From Harmonia axyridis (Eukaryota > Arthropoda > Insecta > Coleoptera > Coccinellidae): DNA of 64,000 nucleotides. This document shows positions 11,485 to 21,734 of this stretch, one piece after another. The stretch's first letter is position 1, and each line of letters begins with the position of its first letter. The stretch covers positions 54,826,352 to 54,890,351 of the forward strand of contig NC_059503.1 in the NCBI RefSeq assembly GCF_914767665.1, in the 5' to 3' direction. Below the pieces are notes generated by a model, which did no database searches, was not told where the DNA came from, and saw nothing but the letters and a program-made list of their open reading frames with translations. A program made the translations under genes and the position numbers.

Positions 11485-12920
11485 CACTGCGCAAAAAAAT
11501 TGACGCACATTCTGAAAATCACAATTTTAATGACTTTATAACTAATTTTTTATGTTCTCTCAGGAAGGTTTTGAACGAAACAAGACACATAAAATGGAAG
11601 AAAAATTCAGGATTTCACCGAATCTTATGTGAAAGAAGAGAAATAAACAATGTCCAAAATACTGGAATGCTGATAAGTGATTTAATACTTGGTATTTCCA
11701 CCCCTTGCGTTAATTACAGCTCGACAACGACGGTTCACAAGCAAAATGAGTGATCTTAAAATGTTCTGATCTAATCCTTCCCAGATTTCTCTGAGTTGGA
11801 TTCCTAAGTCATTAAGAGTAGCTGGATGATTTTCTGAACTTCTCAGCCTTCTATTGAGGTTGTCCAAAACCTGCTCAATCGGATTGAGATCTGGACGATG
11901 GGGTCTGGCATTATCGTCCATAAAAATGGAATTTTCACCAATGTATGGGGCAACTGGCACTACATGCTCTTCAAGAATGTTTCTTATATACCTATCAGTA
12001 TTCATAGCTCTATTATCAACGATCACTAAGTCTGTGCGAGCAGTCAAAGATATTCCACCCCATACCATAATCAATCCTCCCCCGAAACCAGTAGTATTCA
12101 GGAAATTACACTGTGCATTTCTTTCATGTGGACGTCTGTATACAAGGGAACGTCGATCACAATGGTAGAGGCAGAATCTAGACTCATCTGTGAAGAGAAC
12201 TCTTTCCCAATCAGCCTCTTCCCAATGCTCTCTCGCAAAATCCAAACGCGCCCTTCGATGGGCTGGGGTAAGAGCTGGGCCTCTTGCCGCGACACGAGGC
12301 CTAATATCATATTCTCTGAGGCGATTTCTTATTGTCTGAGTGCTAATTTGCACCCCATGAGTTTGCTCAAGCTGATTTTGAAGGAAGCGAGCGGTTGCAA
12401 ACCGTTGTCTCAACGAAGAAACTCTAAAGTAACGTTATTGAATGGCAGTTGTTACCCGTGGTCTACCCTGTCCTGGACTTCGGACATTCATACCTGTCTC
12501 CCTGAATCGCTGCAACATTCTGGACACACTTGTATGGGAAACTCCAAATCTTTCTGCAATTCTTGTGTATGTCCAGTCTTCTTCTCGCAAAACTACCGCT
12601 TGGGCACATTCCTCTTGGGTAAAATGCGTGTTTCGCGTTGCATAGCGATCGAGTGTAGAAAATCAAACGAAAAAAAAACTATTGATCACTAGAATTGATC
12701 GAGAACAACTGATTTCAGAATGGAGCCAATACATTAAAAATCTGATTATCTCATCTTTTTTTATTCCTGCTGGGAAAAAACATCTGTATTGAAGAAAAAC
12801 GTTGAAAGTGGATAACATATGCATGCATAATTCTGATAAAAATAATTATCATTGAGAACACCTCCAGTTGTAGAATAAATTTGAGATTTCCATAATGTGC
12901 GTTAATTTTATTGCGCAGTG
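11485..12920 (-). mobile_element. Tc1-like element, TIR to TIR (family T-B)
   Basis: The terminal repeats are nearly identical: CACTGCGCAAAAAAATTGAC at 11485 and its inverted counterpart ending GTTAATTTTATTGCGCAGTG at 12920. Over 27 bases about 25 match. Both ends abut TA, the target of this superfamily. The length of about 1.44 kb is typical of a full Tc1-like element. The transposase reads on the minus strand. Confidence 0.93.
11682..12643 (-). pseudogene. Tc1-like DDE transposase with internal deletion
   Basis: The ATG is at 12643. The N-terminal helix-turn-helix region (YTRIAERFGVSHTSVSRML) follows after a frameshift near 12622. An in-frame TAA at 12435-12437 interrupts the linker. The reading frame then runs open to 11682. 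Catalytic motifs are visible: FTDESRF (first Asp), MDDNARPH (second Asp) and RPDLNPIEQV (Glu). Only 12 residues separate the second Asp from the Glu, where about 34 are normal, so roughly 22 codons are deleted exactly between ARPH and RPDLN. With the frameshift and stop, the enzyme is dead although its TIRs remain good. Confidence 0.9.
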
Positions 12921-13043
12921 TATTTCACATTGCTGTGATTGAAATAAACAATTCGAGAAATGCACTTCTTTAGTGCCAGTTGCTTTTCAACGCTCTTGCA
13001 TTCATTCTTGGCGGGCTGGAGTCCTTGAAGATTTTTTTGTCTA

Positions 13044-13515
13044 GAGGGATTACCACCACGTGGTTCTCGCGTATAAGTCAAACTTTGGTACCCATTCATT
13101 TCCTCTCTGACGCTCCTGCGATGACCAAACTTTGTACGGTGTACGAAGTTGTACATTCACTTCATATTCCTACTTTTTTCGAAGCGAATAAGTAGAGGGC
13201 AACACTGAACGATGGTTTTCACGAAACTATAATTTTTATTCTTTTGTGATGATATTTGGTAGCTTTATTTTAAGAATATTTAAAATATTGCAGTGCTTTG
13301 TACTTTGTATGAAGCACTCAATTTTCCTGCGGAAAACGAAAAGTTACCAAAATCATAATTTTTTTTGTCATTCGTAAATAAAAAATATTGAAATGCTGCA
13401 ATGTTGATTATTGTTTGAGGAAATTAAGTGCAAACCAGATGAAAATCAGTGATTTGTAAAAAGAAATAACTTTAATTTAGTTTTGAACTGAGCAGCCACG
13501 TTGTGGTGTTCCCTC
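13044..13515 (+). mobile_element. TTAA-bounded MITE (family P), copy 2
   Basis: Starts GAGGGATTACCACCACGTGG at 13044 (preceded by TCTA, a probable decayed TTAA). Ends CACGTTGTGGTGTTCCCTC followed by TTAA at 13516-13519. Termini are inverted repeats of each other. The right 280 bp is the block repeated near 30329 and 37510. Non-coding. Confidence 0.7.
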
Positions 13516-13519
13516 TTAA

Positions 13520-13729
13520 ACTCGCCACTCTCCAGGTTCCCGTTTTCGAGCATTCCGAGCGCCTTCGAGTCGAGCAGTCAAGTTCAGTCTTTGATATACA
13601 GTCGGGTTGTTTAGTCCTGAGTTGACCGACTGTAAATAGACTGGGAGCCGGTTTCCAAGGAGCCTGGTGAGTGGACACCACTATACTCTCGAGATGCTTT
13701 CAGTGAGCATCGAATTTGGGACACCTTGT
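13520..13729 (+). repeat. LTR- or UTR-like fragment ending in a repeated 35-mer
   Basis: Balanced-GC segment with TCAGTCTTTGATATACAGTC and a CCTGGTGAGTGG donor-like site. It ends in a 35-base block (ATGCTTTCAGTGAGCATCGA onward) that recurs almost exactly at 37279-37313. It may be a piece of an LTR retrotransposon. Confidence 0.3.
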
Positions 13730-13976
13730 ATAGGGTGTTTTTTCAAATTGAAAAATAAATCTAAAATTATCACAATAACATCTCCTTATTTTGAAAAACG
13801 TGTAAGTACTGAAAATTTCAACGACATTGAATGAGCTTTACCAAAGTTATTAATTAAAGTAGAATCTATCGAATCTAAAGAATCACTTTGTAGACTCCTC
13901 TCACCATGTATCAAATATTGTTTTGAAGCTGTCTAAAATTTGACGAACTCCTCGGAAATCACCCTGTATATAATAG
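13728..13976. repeat. Small MITE with TATAGGGTG / CACCCTGTATA ends
   Basis: Left end TATAGGGTGTTTTTTC and right end ATCACCCTGTATATAA are inverted. The interior is AT-rich and non-coding. These are the commonest type of terminus among the small repeats in this window. Confidence 0.45.
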
Positions 13977-14339
13977 GTATGTAGAGTCGATATTGAAAAC
14001 ACTGATTCACTGCGATTTGCAACCTCATTTCTCGAAGGGAGCTCCAAATAAAGTTCTTAAGATACCTAATAATTATAATACAATCGCAATCATATCTCTC
14101 TAACCATCAAAATTTCGAGTCCTCAATTTATAGTCCTGGCCCACGATGGCTAGATCTTCGTAATTTAACGAAATCTAGTTTTTCAGTACATGTCCCCTTC
14201 ACAGGTGAAGACGAACAGCGACTATAGAGTGAATATTCGGAAGTACTTTGAGCATCATCGATCAGATTTCCGTCTACGTCAAGAATTGTTATTGGGTTTT
14301 TATATGGATCGGATAGGGATAGAAGATAAACAGAGTATA

Positions 14340-15627
14340 CCACCAATGGCTTTAAAAACAAACAAGCTACTGGACTGTTATTACTAGATGTAACAAGAGC
14401 ATTTGACAGAGTATGGCAGGAATGACTAGCCTATAAGAGGAGAACAGTAGTATACTCAATTAAGATGTGCCGAATCATCAGAAATTACTTAAGGGATAGA
14501 AATTTCTACGTTGAATTAGAAGATGAAAAATCAACTCTAAGACACTCAGAAGCAGGAGTCCCACAAGGATCAGTATTAGGACCTTTCCTGTATAATATAT
14601 ACATACATGATATACCAAGGAATCCGAGAAATTTGCTTGCCCTTTATGCGGATGACACAGGAATAGCAGTCAAACACAGAAGAGCAAATATCATACACCA
14701 AAGATTACAAGAAGCAGCAGATGAAATAACCAAATGGTGCATTGAATGGAAGATTGAAATAAATGGACAGAAAAGTCAAGCTAACCTACTACAAAAAAGA
14801 AGATTACAATTGGAGGAAAAATTATCAATTGACGGCAACGAAGTTGAATGGCAAAAAAAAGCAAAATACCTAGGTGTGATCATGGATATGGGACTAACGT
14901 GGAAACAACATGTTAAGTATGCGGTGGATAAAACCAACAAAGCGATGAACCGTCTATACCCAATCATCGGAAGAAGTAGCCGAATGGACATAAACACCAA
15001 ACTCAGGATAATTGAAGCCGTTGCCAGACCTCAACTCACGTACGACTCAGTGGCTTGGGGATACGCCGCAAAGAACCACATCAATAGAACTCAATCAACG
15101 GAAGATAAATATCTAAGATGGGCAATAGATGCCCCTTGGTTTGTTAGGAACATCCAAATCCACAGAGACCTAAAATGGGACAGAATTACTGACTCCATGA
15201 AGAAAAAAGCCGAAAGAATATTCGAAAAATTGATAGAACATCGCAACGAAGAATTGAGAAGATTGATTGACTACGATCCTGCCGAAGATGCAAGAAGAAT
15301 GAGAACATACCGCAAAAGACCCAGGGATCAATTGCGGAACGATGACCTAAATATATAGGAAACTCAAGAAAATACATCAAATTGAAGAATTGAAGAATCC
15401 GAATAAAAAGGACTCCCGAATAACCCAGCACAATAGTGTGCGAGTAGAAATTTATTCGTCCAAGAGATATATGGTTTATAGGCTTTATGCCCGAAACCTA
15501 AGAAGCAGCAGGTTAGGTTTAGTGAGTATTCTCGCGCTTGATGAGCCAGGACCCTCACACTTGTTCCTTTGAATAAGGTTCGTCTGTAAATGGATTCCCC
15601 CTGCTTTAACAAAAAAAAATATATATA
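14340..15627 (+). pseudogene. Jockey-type LINE, reverse transcriptase C-terminal half
   Basis: An open frame of 297 codons runs from 14465 to 15358. It contains the RT motifs GVPQGSVLGPFLYNIY (about residue 31), LYADDTGIAVK (catalytic YADD) and KYLGVIMDMGLTWKQHV, then the helical C-terminal region of Jockey-clade pol (RPQLTYDSVAWGYAAKN). Upstream, LLLDVTRAFDRVWQE (about 14375-14425) lies in the adjoining frame and is ended by a TGA, so the copy is 5' truncated and broken there. The 3' UTR ends in an A-run at about 15611. The long intact frame suggests a fairly recent insertion. Confidence 0.85.
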
Positions 15628-15663
15628 GAAGATGAAGTGAAAGTTACGTGGTGGTAATCCCTC
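15628..15663 (-). repeat. Inverted family-P terminus
   Basis: GTTACGTGGTGGTAATCCCTC ends at 15663, directly before TTAA at 15664-15667. This is the family-P left terminus in reverse orientation, head to head with the copy that starts at 15668. Confidence 0.5.
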
Positions 15664-15667
15664 TTAA

Positions 15668-16623
15668 GAGGGAACATCAACACGTGACATTCTCGTGATC
15701 TGTCAATATTTGCCCAGAAGAGGTGCGACAGAAATAATATGTGATGTCAGAGCAATTGAATGCTCAGTATAAGTAAGGAATATTGCAATAGTTACAACTT
15801 TAATCGATAGGTTGTACTTCACTAGTCATTTTATACATTTTTACAAGTTGAGATAGAGTTTTGCCTCTTTTGTAATGATTTTTTTGGATATTTTTACAAA
15901 TATTTTTAAAATACATCAGTACTTCGTAGGGATACCATATTAATTCATATGCAAAAAACAAAAAGTTACCAGAATTATTATTTTTGACTACTACAATAGA
16001 GATTATTGTTTTTTTTTGGCATCGGCTGCTATGATCATTAGCCATTACAAAAAAACAGACGGAAACATAAAAATACGAACAAAATAACATAAATATCATA
16101 AAAATCATATGAGTATAAATAAAATCATCAAACGTATAGAAAAAACCGAGGAAAATTGTATTGAAAAGGATTATGTAAATATAATATCAATAAATGTTTA
16201 TAAATAAGAATTAAAATATATATGAAACATAGGAAATTAGATAAATAATAATACAAATATCTAAAGAATAAATAACTAAATCAATTAAAAAATGAATGAA
16301 TGAACACAAGAAATCAATTGTCATGAAAATAGTACACGTAACCTTCTACTCGTATCTACACGATTCAATAGTTCAACACTTATTTCGGGGTTAACTTTTT
16401 TTCAATGAATGTATTTGATGAAGAAATTTCAGTACCCTTCCTCCACACGCCCTCATACTTCAGTATGTCCTCCAAGTTATTATCGAGGTTCAACTTAAAT
16501 GAATTTCTCGAAATTGTAGGTTATTGTTAAAAGAAATTATGTGAAACCCCATAAAATCGGCGATTTAAGAAGAAATATCCCTAATTTCGTTTTGAACTCA
16601 GCAGTCAGGTGGTGGTTTTGCTC
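15668..16623 (+). mobile_element. TTAA-bounded family-P element, copy 3 (long)
   Basis: It begins GAGGGAACATCAACACGTG after TTAA (15664-15667) and ends CAGGTGGTGGTTTTGCTC before TTAA (16624-16627). At about 956 bp it is twice the other copies. A minus-strand open stretch near 16408-16525 (containing LEDILKYEGVWRKGTE) may be the last remnant of a coding region. The rest is A/T-rich. Confidence 0.55.
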
Positions 16624-16627
16624 TTAA

Positions 16628-17754
16628 GCTTATAAAATTTTTATTTTTTACTGTTGCTGACATCCAAGAAAAAGTAACATTTGTTTTTTGAGTGTAAGAG
16701 CCTCTTTATTGAGGAGTTGGACTGATATTTCATTACATACTAACTGACTACCACTGATATTTCAGATCGATAGAGCAGTGATTCCTACCCAAGAAACCAA
16801 ATTTTCAATGAAGTTGTAGATTCCGTTCTCTGTAAAAGTCTAGGGTACTATCGACTGTGGTCCACCCTATATAATTCTCTCCAGGATAACCATACACAAT
16901 AAGGGGTTCTCAGATACAAATGCACCGAAGTAAAAAGGAACGTCAACAATATATCAGATGCTCTTATTCCTTTTGCAGTATTTCTGGATACCACTAACAA
17001 ACGGATCTTGTGTACAACATGTATTTCTTTGAGAGAATCTCTTAGCTTCTGGAATAATGCCAATATTTTTGAGTGGCATGGAATTGTTCTAGGGCGAAGT
17101 ATATATGTATATATTTAGTAATCTCTGCGACAATTGTGATCTGAACTTTTTATCGTATTTTATCAAGTTGATTTTTTTGGTCATGAAACTTTCGAGACTC
17201 GAAGTTACTTGGTTATAGTTTTTGGAATGAGAGTAGATATAATTATGGTAGAATTCTTAGTTTATCGAGTATTGAAACTGATTACAGCGTCTCCTAGATT
17301 TTTTTCAAATCGTCTTGCTGAAGCGGAGATAATTATTTGTAAATTCGTTGCTATGGTATTTTTCATGATTTTGATTAGCAGAAAAACTGGAAAATATTTT
17401 TTCCCCTCGAAAAAATTCGATTATTTTTTTGACAGTAAAAGAATATATTTTAGGAAGTTCAGAGCGATATTCAGGAAGCGGCTGAATCAGCATTATCTAT
17501 AGTGATTCATGAATTCTATGCCATTACGTAGCCCTTAATACCCTCCTGTCTAGGACAATTTGTTAGTTCGGTGGGAGCGAACAGTCGACATTCACAGTGA
17601 AAAATATAAATTAAGGCTGCTTGATCTAAAATAAGGTTAACTTTAAGATGCATCTTTTATTGTGAATGGTGGATACCAATGATTTTTATGTTTGCGGCTT
17701 CCTAATATGTTTAGTTTTGATTATTTCTCGACTTGAAGACAATGACGTTCATGT
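16628..17754. other. No recognised gene
   Basis: AT-rich. A 71-codon minus frame at 16848-17063 and a 97-codon plus frame at 17209-17502 show no domain, splice sites or codon bias. Nothing assignable. Confidence 0.4.
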
Positions 17755-18240
17755 AATCATAATAATCATAACCATTTATTGCATCCCATGAGACAATTTT
17801 TACTTCAAAATAGGACAGGTCAGAAATTAAGTAAACAGGAAGAAAAATCACACTAAATATTCAAACCAACTTCAAACAAAAATATTCTTCTTTGCTATAG
17901 AAACACTGCTCGAGCAATAAATCCTTGATAATTTTTTTAAAACTTAAATATTCAACTTAATTTGCTCTGATAGGTGATTGGAAAGTTTGATTCCAGCATA
18001 CATGGGTGATTGTTGAAACTTCGTGGTTCTGTGAGTTGGTAAGTCTGGTATCATATTTGTGATATTCAGAGCACTTTTTTAGGCTATGTTTATTCTTACG
18101 AATAAACAGCAAAGAATTAAATATATTGTTAGAATATTACTTCATCCGAACAAATTACGAGAAAGACAATCAACATTACATCCTACCCTACACTTGTAAT
18201 ATTAGTTCATCTCGTCACCGTGGCGCTGCGAGCGTTAAAC
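17755..18240 (-). pseudogene. CR1/Jockey-like LINE, 3' end
   Basis: Reading the minus strand, frames near 18140-18060 give NNIFNSLLFIRKNKHSL and then THRTTKFQQSPMYAGIKL near 18045-17990. This is the conserved C-terminal tail of CR1/Jockey-like pol proteins. The 3' UTR ends near 17755 in an ATTATGATTA-type short repeat. It is the downstream part of the reverse transcriptase at 19172-19790, separated from it by the insertion at 18241-18992. Confidence 0.65.
18143..18240 (-). repeat. Long direct repeat, copy 1 (LINE-derived)
   Basis: About 95 bases beginning TTCATCCGAACAAATTACGA are repeated in the same orientation at 18993-19087, with a few substitutions. Translation of both on the minus strand fits the LINE frame, so LINE sequence itself has been duplicated around an insertion. 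Confidence 0.8.
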
Positions 18241-18992
18241 GAGTGACGAGACCATCGAGGTTATCGAGCGAAAAAACAAGAATCGATCTCCAATGATCTA
18301 GAGTAAACGACAGTGAGTCTAACCTATAAATTGAGTCTATTCGACATCTAGCTTGGAGCATGTAAAATTGGATGTTTCACATTACACAAACATATTCTAG
18401 AGATTTAGATATTTTGAGAGTATATATTCATCATGCTTGAAAATTTGGGGAATTATTTATTTCACTAAAACTACAAGAACTGCAGTATGGTAAGATTAGT
18501 GATAATTAATATTTCAGGGCTTCTTTCATACAATGCTTGCTGTGCTGTGTTGTTTGTTTGTAAGCTGGGGATATTATAGGATTCAAGTATTCATCCCATA
18601 CTCTACAATAGTCATACCTAACTCAACAGGTATTCATTGCAGTGCGTGATACCGCCTTTGAAGTAAGGTGTACATGTACGAGGTGGTGCTGCTTGAAAAC
18701 TTGATGGTCCTGTTTCGAATTGTATCAGATTGCTATGCGTCTGAGGCAATTCAAAAGCACGAAACAAAATTTTATATCTTATACCTGGTATTAGATGTGC
18801 TAAGATAGCATATAATGCACAAAAATCTTAAAATACATAATATAAATATTTTTGTATAATAAATCCTGAAATTGAGATGGCAGCCAAAGGAAATCAAGGA
18901 AAACGATTGGTGGATTATGATAGTGATTCAGATTCCACCATTTCCGTAAGTGCAGAAGATAGAGGTTTCATGCAATGCGAGGAAAGAGAGAA
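18241..18992 (+). other. About 750-bp insertion between LINE direct repeats
   Basis: Non-LINE sequence interrupting the LINE. The left part is CpG-containing (ACGAGTGACGAGACCATCGA), the middle AT-rich, and the right end holds the candidate exon at 18877-18945. No terminal inverted repeats or poly(A) tail were seen. It could be a captured gene 5' end or the product of a duplication-repair event. Confidence 0.5.
18877..18945 (+). CDS. Candidate first coding exon, unknown gene
   Basis: ATG in good context (TTGAGATGGCA) opens 23 codons, MAAKGNQGKRLVDYDSDSDS followed by Thr-Ile-Ser. It then meets a consensus donor, TTTCC|GTAAGTGCAG, at 18945/18946 in phase 0. The acidic D-S-D repeat after a basic start is typical of nuclear proteins, but I do not recognise the gene. 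A TATAAATA-like stretch lies about 35 bp upstream. The exon lies inside an insertion within a LINE, so it may be a transposed fragment. Read without splicing, the frame runs to 19107 through LINE-derived sequence, which is unlikely to be natural coding. Confidence 0.35.
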
Positions 18993-19087
18993 TTCATCCG
19001 AACAAATTACGAGAGACAACCAACATTGCATTCTACCCTACACTTGTAGTATTAGTTCATCTCGTCACCGTGGAGCTGCGAGCGAGC
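18993..19087 (-). repeat. Long direct repeat, copy 2 (LINE-derived)
   Basis: Second copy of the block at 18143-18240. It continues upstream on the minus strand into LINE pol sequence without a break, so this side is the original LINE junction. Confidence 0.8.
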
Positions 19088-19790
19088 GTTATGCGAGAAT
19101 GTTATAATTCATATGAGAGTAGGCTAGTGAATGATAAACTCCTATCAGTGACTCCAAAGGTAGAATATTTTTTAGTCGCTGAATGCAAAAAATTCACAAC
19201 TCAATCTAGTACAAACATAAGCGCAGTGAGTTCGCCAGTTGAGCGTGTTATCAATTCGCAATCCCAAAAATTCCACACAGTCAGAGGACTTCAAGTCTCC
19301 ATTAGGTAGTCTCAAAGTGAGTTCGATTCTGTAGTTCCGAGTATGAAAATATAGGAGGCCCGTTTTTTCAATGTTGAGAATGAGTAAACTTTTTTTGCAC
19401 CATTCAGAGAAATATTGGACGAGCATCCCGCATCTCACACGCAATTCCGCAAGGCCGGGCGGTGATGAGAAACGATGTATCATCTGCAAACTGCAGGATC
19501 AGAATACTCGAGATTAAGTTTTCGAATTTTTCTTTCAAGTAACTTTGGAGATCATTTAAGAATAATATAAATATCAAAGGACCCAGAATAGATCCCTGAG
19601 GTACACCCATTCCAACAGGGTATCTATCGGAATTTATTTCTCCTACACGAACAAACATCATACGGCTTGTCAAATAACTTCGAACCCACTCAAGGAAAAT
19701 CACTATGAATCCAAGATTATATAGCTTGTCCAAGATGAATTCAATCGAATGCACGAGATTCATCATATAGGTTATAATAGCGAATATTGA
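19088..19790 (-). pseudogene. CR1/Jockey-like LINE, reverse transcriptase domain
   Basis: Minus-strand frames read LNDLQ-containing RT sequence: VRSYLTSRMMFVRVG, then GVPQGSILGPLIFILFLND (about 19600) and LQFADDTSFL (catalytic FADD, about 19495). A shifted frame continues with YFSEWCKKSLLILNIEKTG, FLGLRIDNTLNWRTH and LKNILPLESLIGVYHSLA (about 19170-19110). At least one frameshift near 19430. The 5' half is missing. The left edge in transcription direction abuts the pogo-like element at 19798. Confidence 0.8.
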
Positions 19791-19797
19791 ACGGAAA

Positions 19798-20645
19798 AGT
19801 GGAAATTGGGGCAAGATGATCCTCTACCTTGTGTACAAGATGATCCCTGGAGATCATCTTACACCTTAATTTTTTACATACTCTTTGAACTACTTAGGGT
19901 TCTAATAATTGTCGAAAAAGTATATCTATATATTTATACAATTCTTCTCATGAAGGAGAAACGATAAAAAAATAGGAAAGCTACTTATAAAAACAATACA
20001 AGAGGAAGAGCAGTAGTCAAAAGGTCATTTGTGGAATCTGAGTCGTCTGATCAAGATGACACAGAATTTTCATTCTGCATAGAAAAATTTTCTAGTGATC
20101 AATGCGAGTCTGTACTGGCATTGATAGAGATGATTCAAAGGAATTCATTCATTTGCGACATTTGCATAACAACACCTGCCAAAAAGCAATTTATATTTTA
20201 TTTTATTATTGAAACTCCAACTCAGAATAGAATTTCAGTTTTTTTGTGATATTATATCCTTTATGTTGATATTTAGTTGTTTATTCAGTTGATAATATAT
20301 GATATGTTTTATGCAACAATAAAATCATTTTAAAATATCTGCAGATATTTTTTTACGGAATTCTTCATTGCAAATATTGGAGATAATTAAAAAAGGAGTT
20401 AGATAATCCCTGGGATCATCTTACCGATAGGGATCATCTGAAACACCGGGGTGTATTGTATAAGATGATCCTTTTGTAAGGTTTTGGGAAATCGAAAAAT
20501 CTTTTGTGACTTAATATTTTGAGTAGGACAATAGAAAGATGGATAATTCTAGGAGGAGTATTCGTTTTCAGTTTTGCGCTACTCGGAGAACCCAAAGAAT
20601 TACGTTAATTCTAGCTTAAGGGGATCATCTTGGGCACCTTTCCCC
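19798..20645. mobile_element. pogo-like element with iterated GATGATCC motifs
   Basis: The left end TTGGGGCAAGATGATCC and right end GGATCATCTTGGGCACC then TTTCCCCTA form an inverted repeat. The GATGATCC / GGATCATC motif occurs at least seven times, clustered near both ends (about 19814, 19840, 19851, 20410, 20430, 20464 and 20619). They look like iterated transposase-binding sites. The interior carries only a C-terminal transposase fragment, so this is a deletion derivative. Confidence 0.65.
19970..20247 (+). pseudogene. C-terminal transposase fragment, probably pogo-like
   Basis: An open frame ends at 20247. It has KATYKNNTRGRAVVKRSF, the acidic ESESSDQDDTEFSF and then FICDICIT with one Cys-x2-Cys pair. 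Pogo/jerky-type transposases often end in an acidic linker and an incomplete zinc-finger-like tail, which this resembles. The DDE core is absent. The assignment rests on context and tail style only. Confidence 0.35.
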
Positions 20646-20649
20646 TATG

Positions 20650-21170
20650 ATTTATTTGCAAATATCTAAGCAGCAAGACCTGCTACTGTTTTTGCTGTTA
20701 TACAGTTTCTGAGGGTATATTCCATAATTATTTATTGATAAACAGAAGATTGACACAAAATTACATGGATTATACAACTCATTGTTCTGGTGAACCAATA
20801 GAATCCGTAAATTTCCTATAGTTACGGCGTATTGATAAGTGAATATACTACTTGACGACGTGGTAAAATCGTTTTGCTGTTTCGCCTCCTGCCATATTGT
20901 GATCATTTCCATAGTAACCTTTTTGGACGTTTGCCAAAATATAAGTCAAGCTCAGTGAAATGTCATTGAATTATAAAAATTCAGAGCTTTGGTAATAGTT
21001 GATGAAACTATTTGTTATATAATCGTAACGAATACTACTCGAGCATAGATAATATATTTCGGTTATACGAACCTCTTCACTCGACGTAGTTCGCGAAACA
21101 CTATTCGAGCTGCGCTCTCGTGATGTTTCGCAAACTACGTCTCGTGACTCGGTGTATAATCGAACGTCGA
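20650..21170 (-). repeat. Long inverted repeat, left arm (partner at 25030-25455)
   Basis: About 450 bp is repeated inverted 4 kb away. Matching blocks include the ATGGAAATGATCACAATATGG segment (here reversed near 20900) and AGCTCAGTGAAATGTCATTG. An internal hairpin (CGTAGTTCGCGAAACAC / GTTTCGCAAACTACG near 21090-21145) also recurs in the other arm. Open frames in this block are shadows of the repeat. Confidence 0.8.
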
Positions 21171-21734
21171 TGAGTTTTAAAAAGTGTCACTTTCATGTCG
21201 AGTTTAGAAAAAAATGTATGGAACATTTCTGTTTTATAATCTAGCGTTCACTCAATTTCATTTCAATAGGTTTCAATAGATTCATACTTTAATATTTTGG
21301 CTGGTTCTTGTGGAATGAGCAAAGTATCGGGTTGAATAATATGATTTCTCATTTTGAACTGTCGAATTCTCAATTATTCGACTTGATTCAGATGAGAATG
21401 ATGGAAAAGAGGAGTGTGATCATGTGAAGTTATTTATTACGAATTCTAACCCCTATTTACTCTTATCAAGTTCATGCGTTTTCTAAGTTTATTCTCCTGG
21501 GATTTACGTGATAACGAGTATATATATTTGCCAACCCTACGTCGATGTTTGTTCCAAAGGCTACCCCTGTCCGGGTTTTAATTAAAATAGAAATTCTGTT
21601 TCTCAGTACAATAGAACAATAGAATAATATGATATTTCGTGATCATAGAATCAATTCCTCAAATATATATGTTTGTACTTGTCCACATGAAACATTTGTA
21701 AAAAATTAGGTGCTATGGTGTTCGGTTCGTAAGT

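Noticed and set aside
16848..17063. 71-codon minus frame and the 97-codon plus frame at 17209-17502
   Set aside because: No recognisable motif, low-complexity composition, no splice or TIR context.
20031..20249. Independent host gene encoding an acidic zinc-finger-like peptide
   Set aside because: It lies wholly inside a TIR-bounded element, so a transposase remnant is more likely.
20652..20912. 86-codon minus frame and the matching 66-codon plus frame at 25254-25454
   Set aside because: They are two translations of the same inverted repeat; conservation comes from the repeat, not from protein selection.
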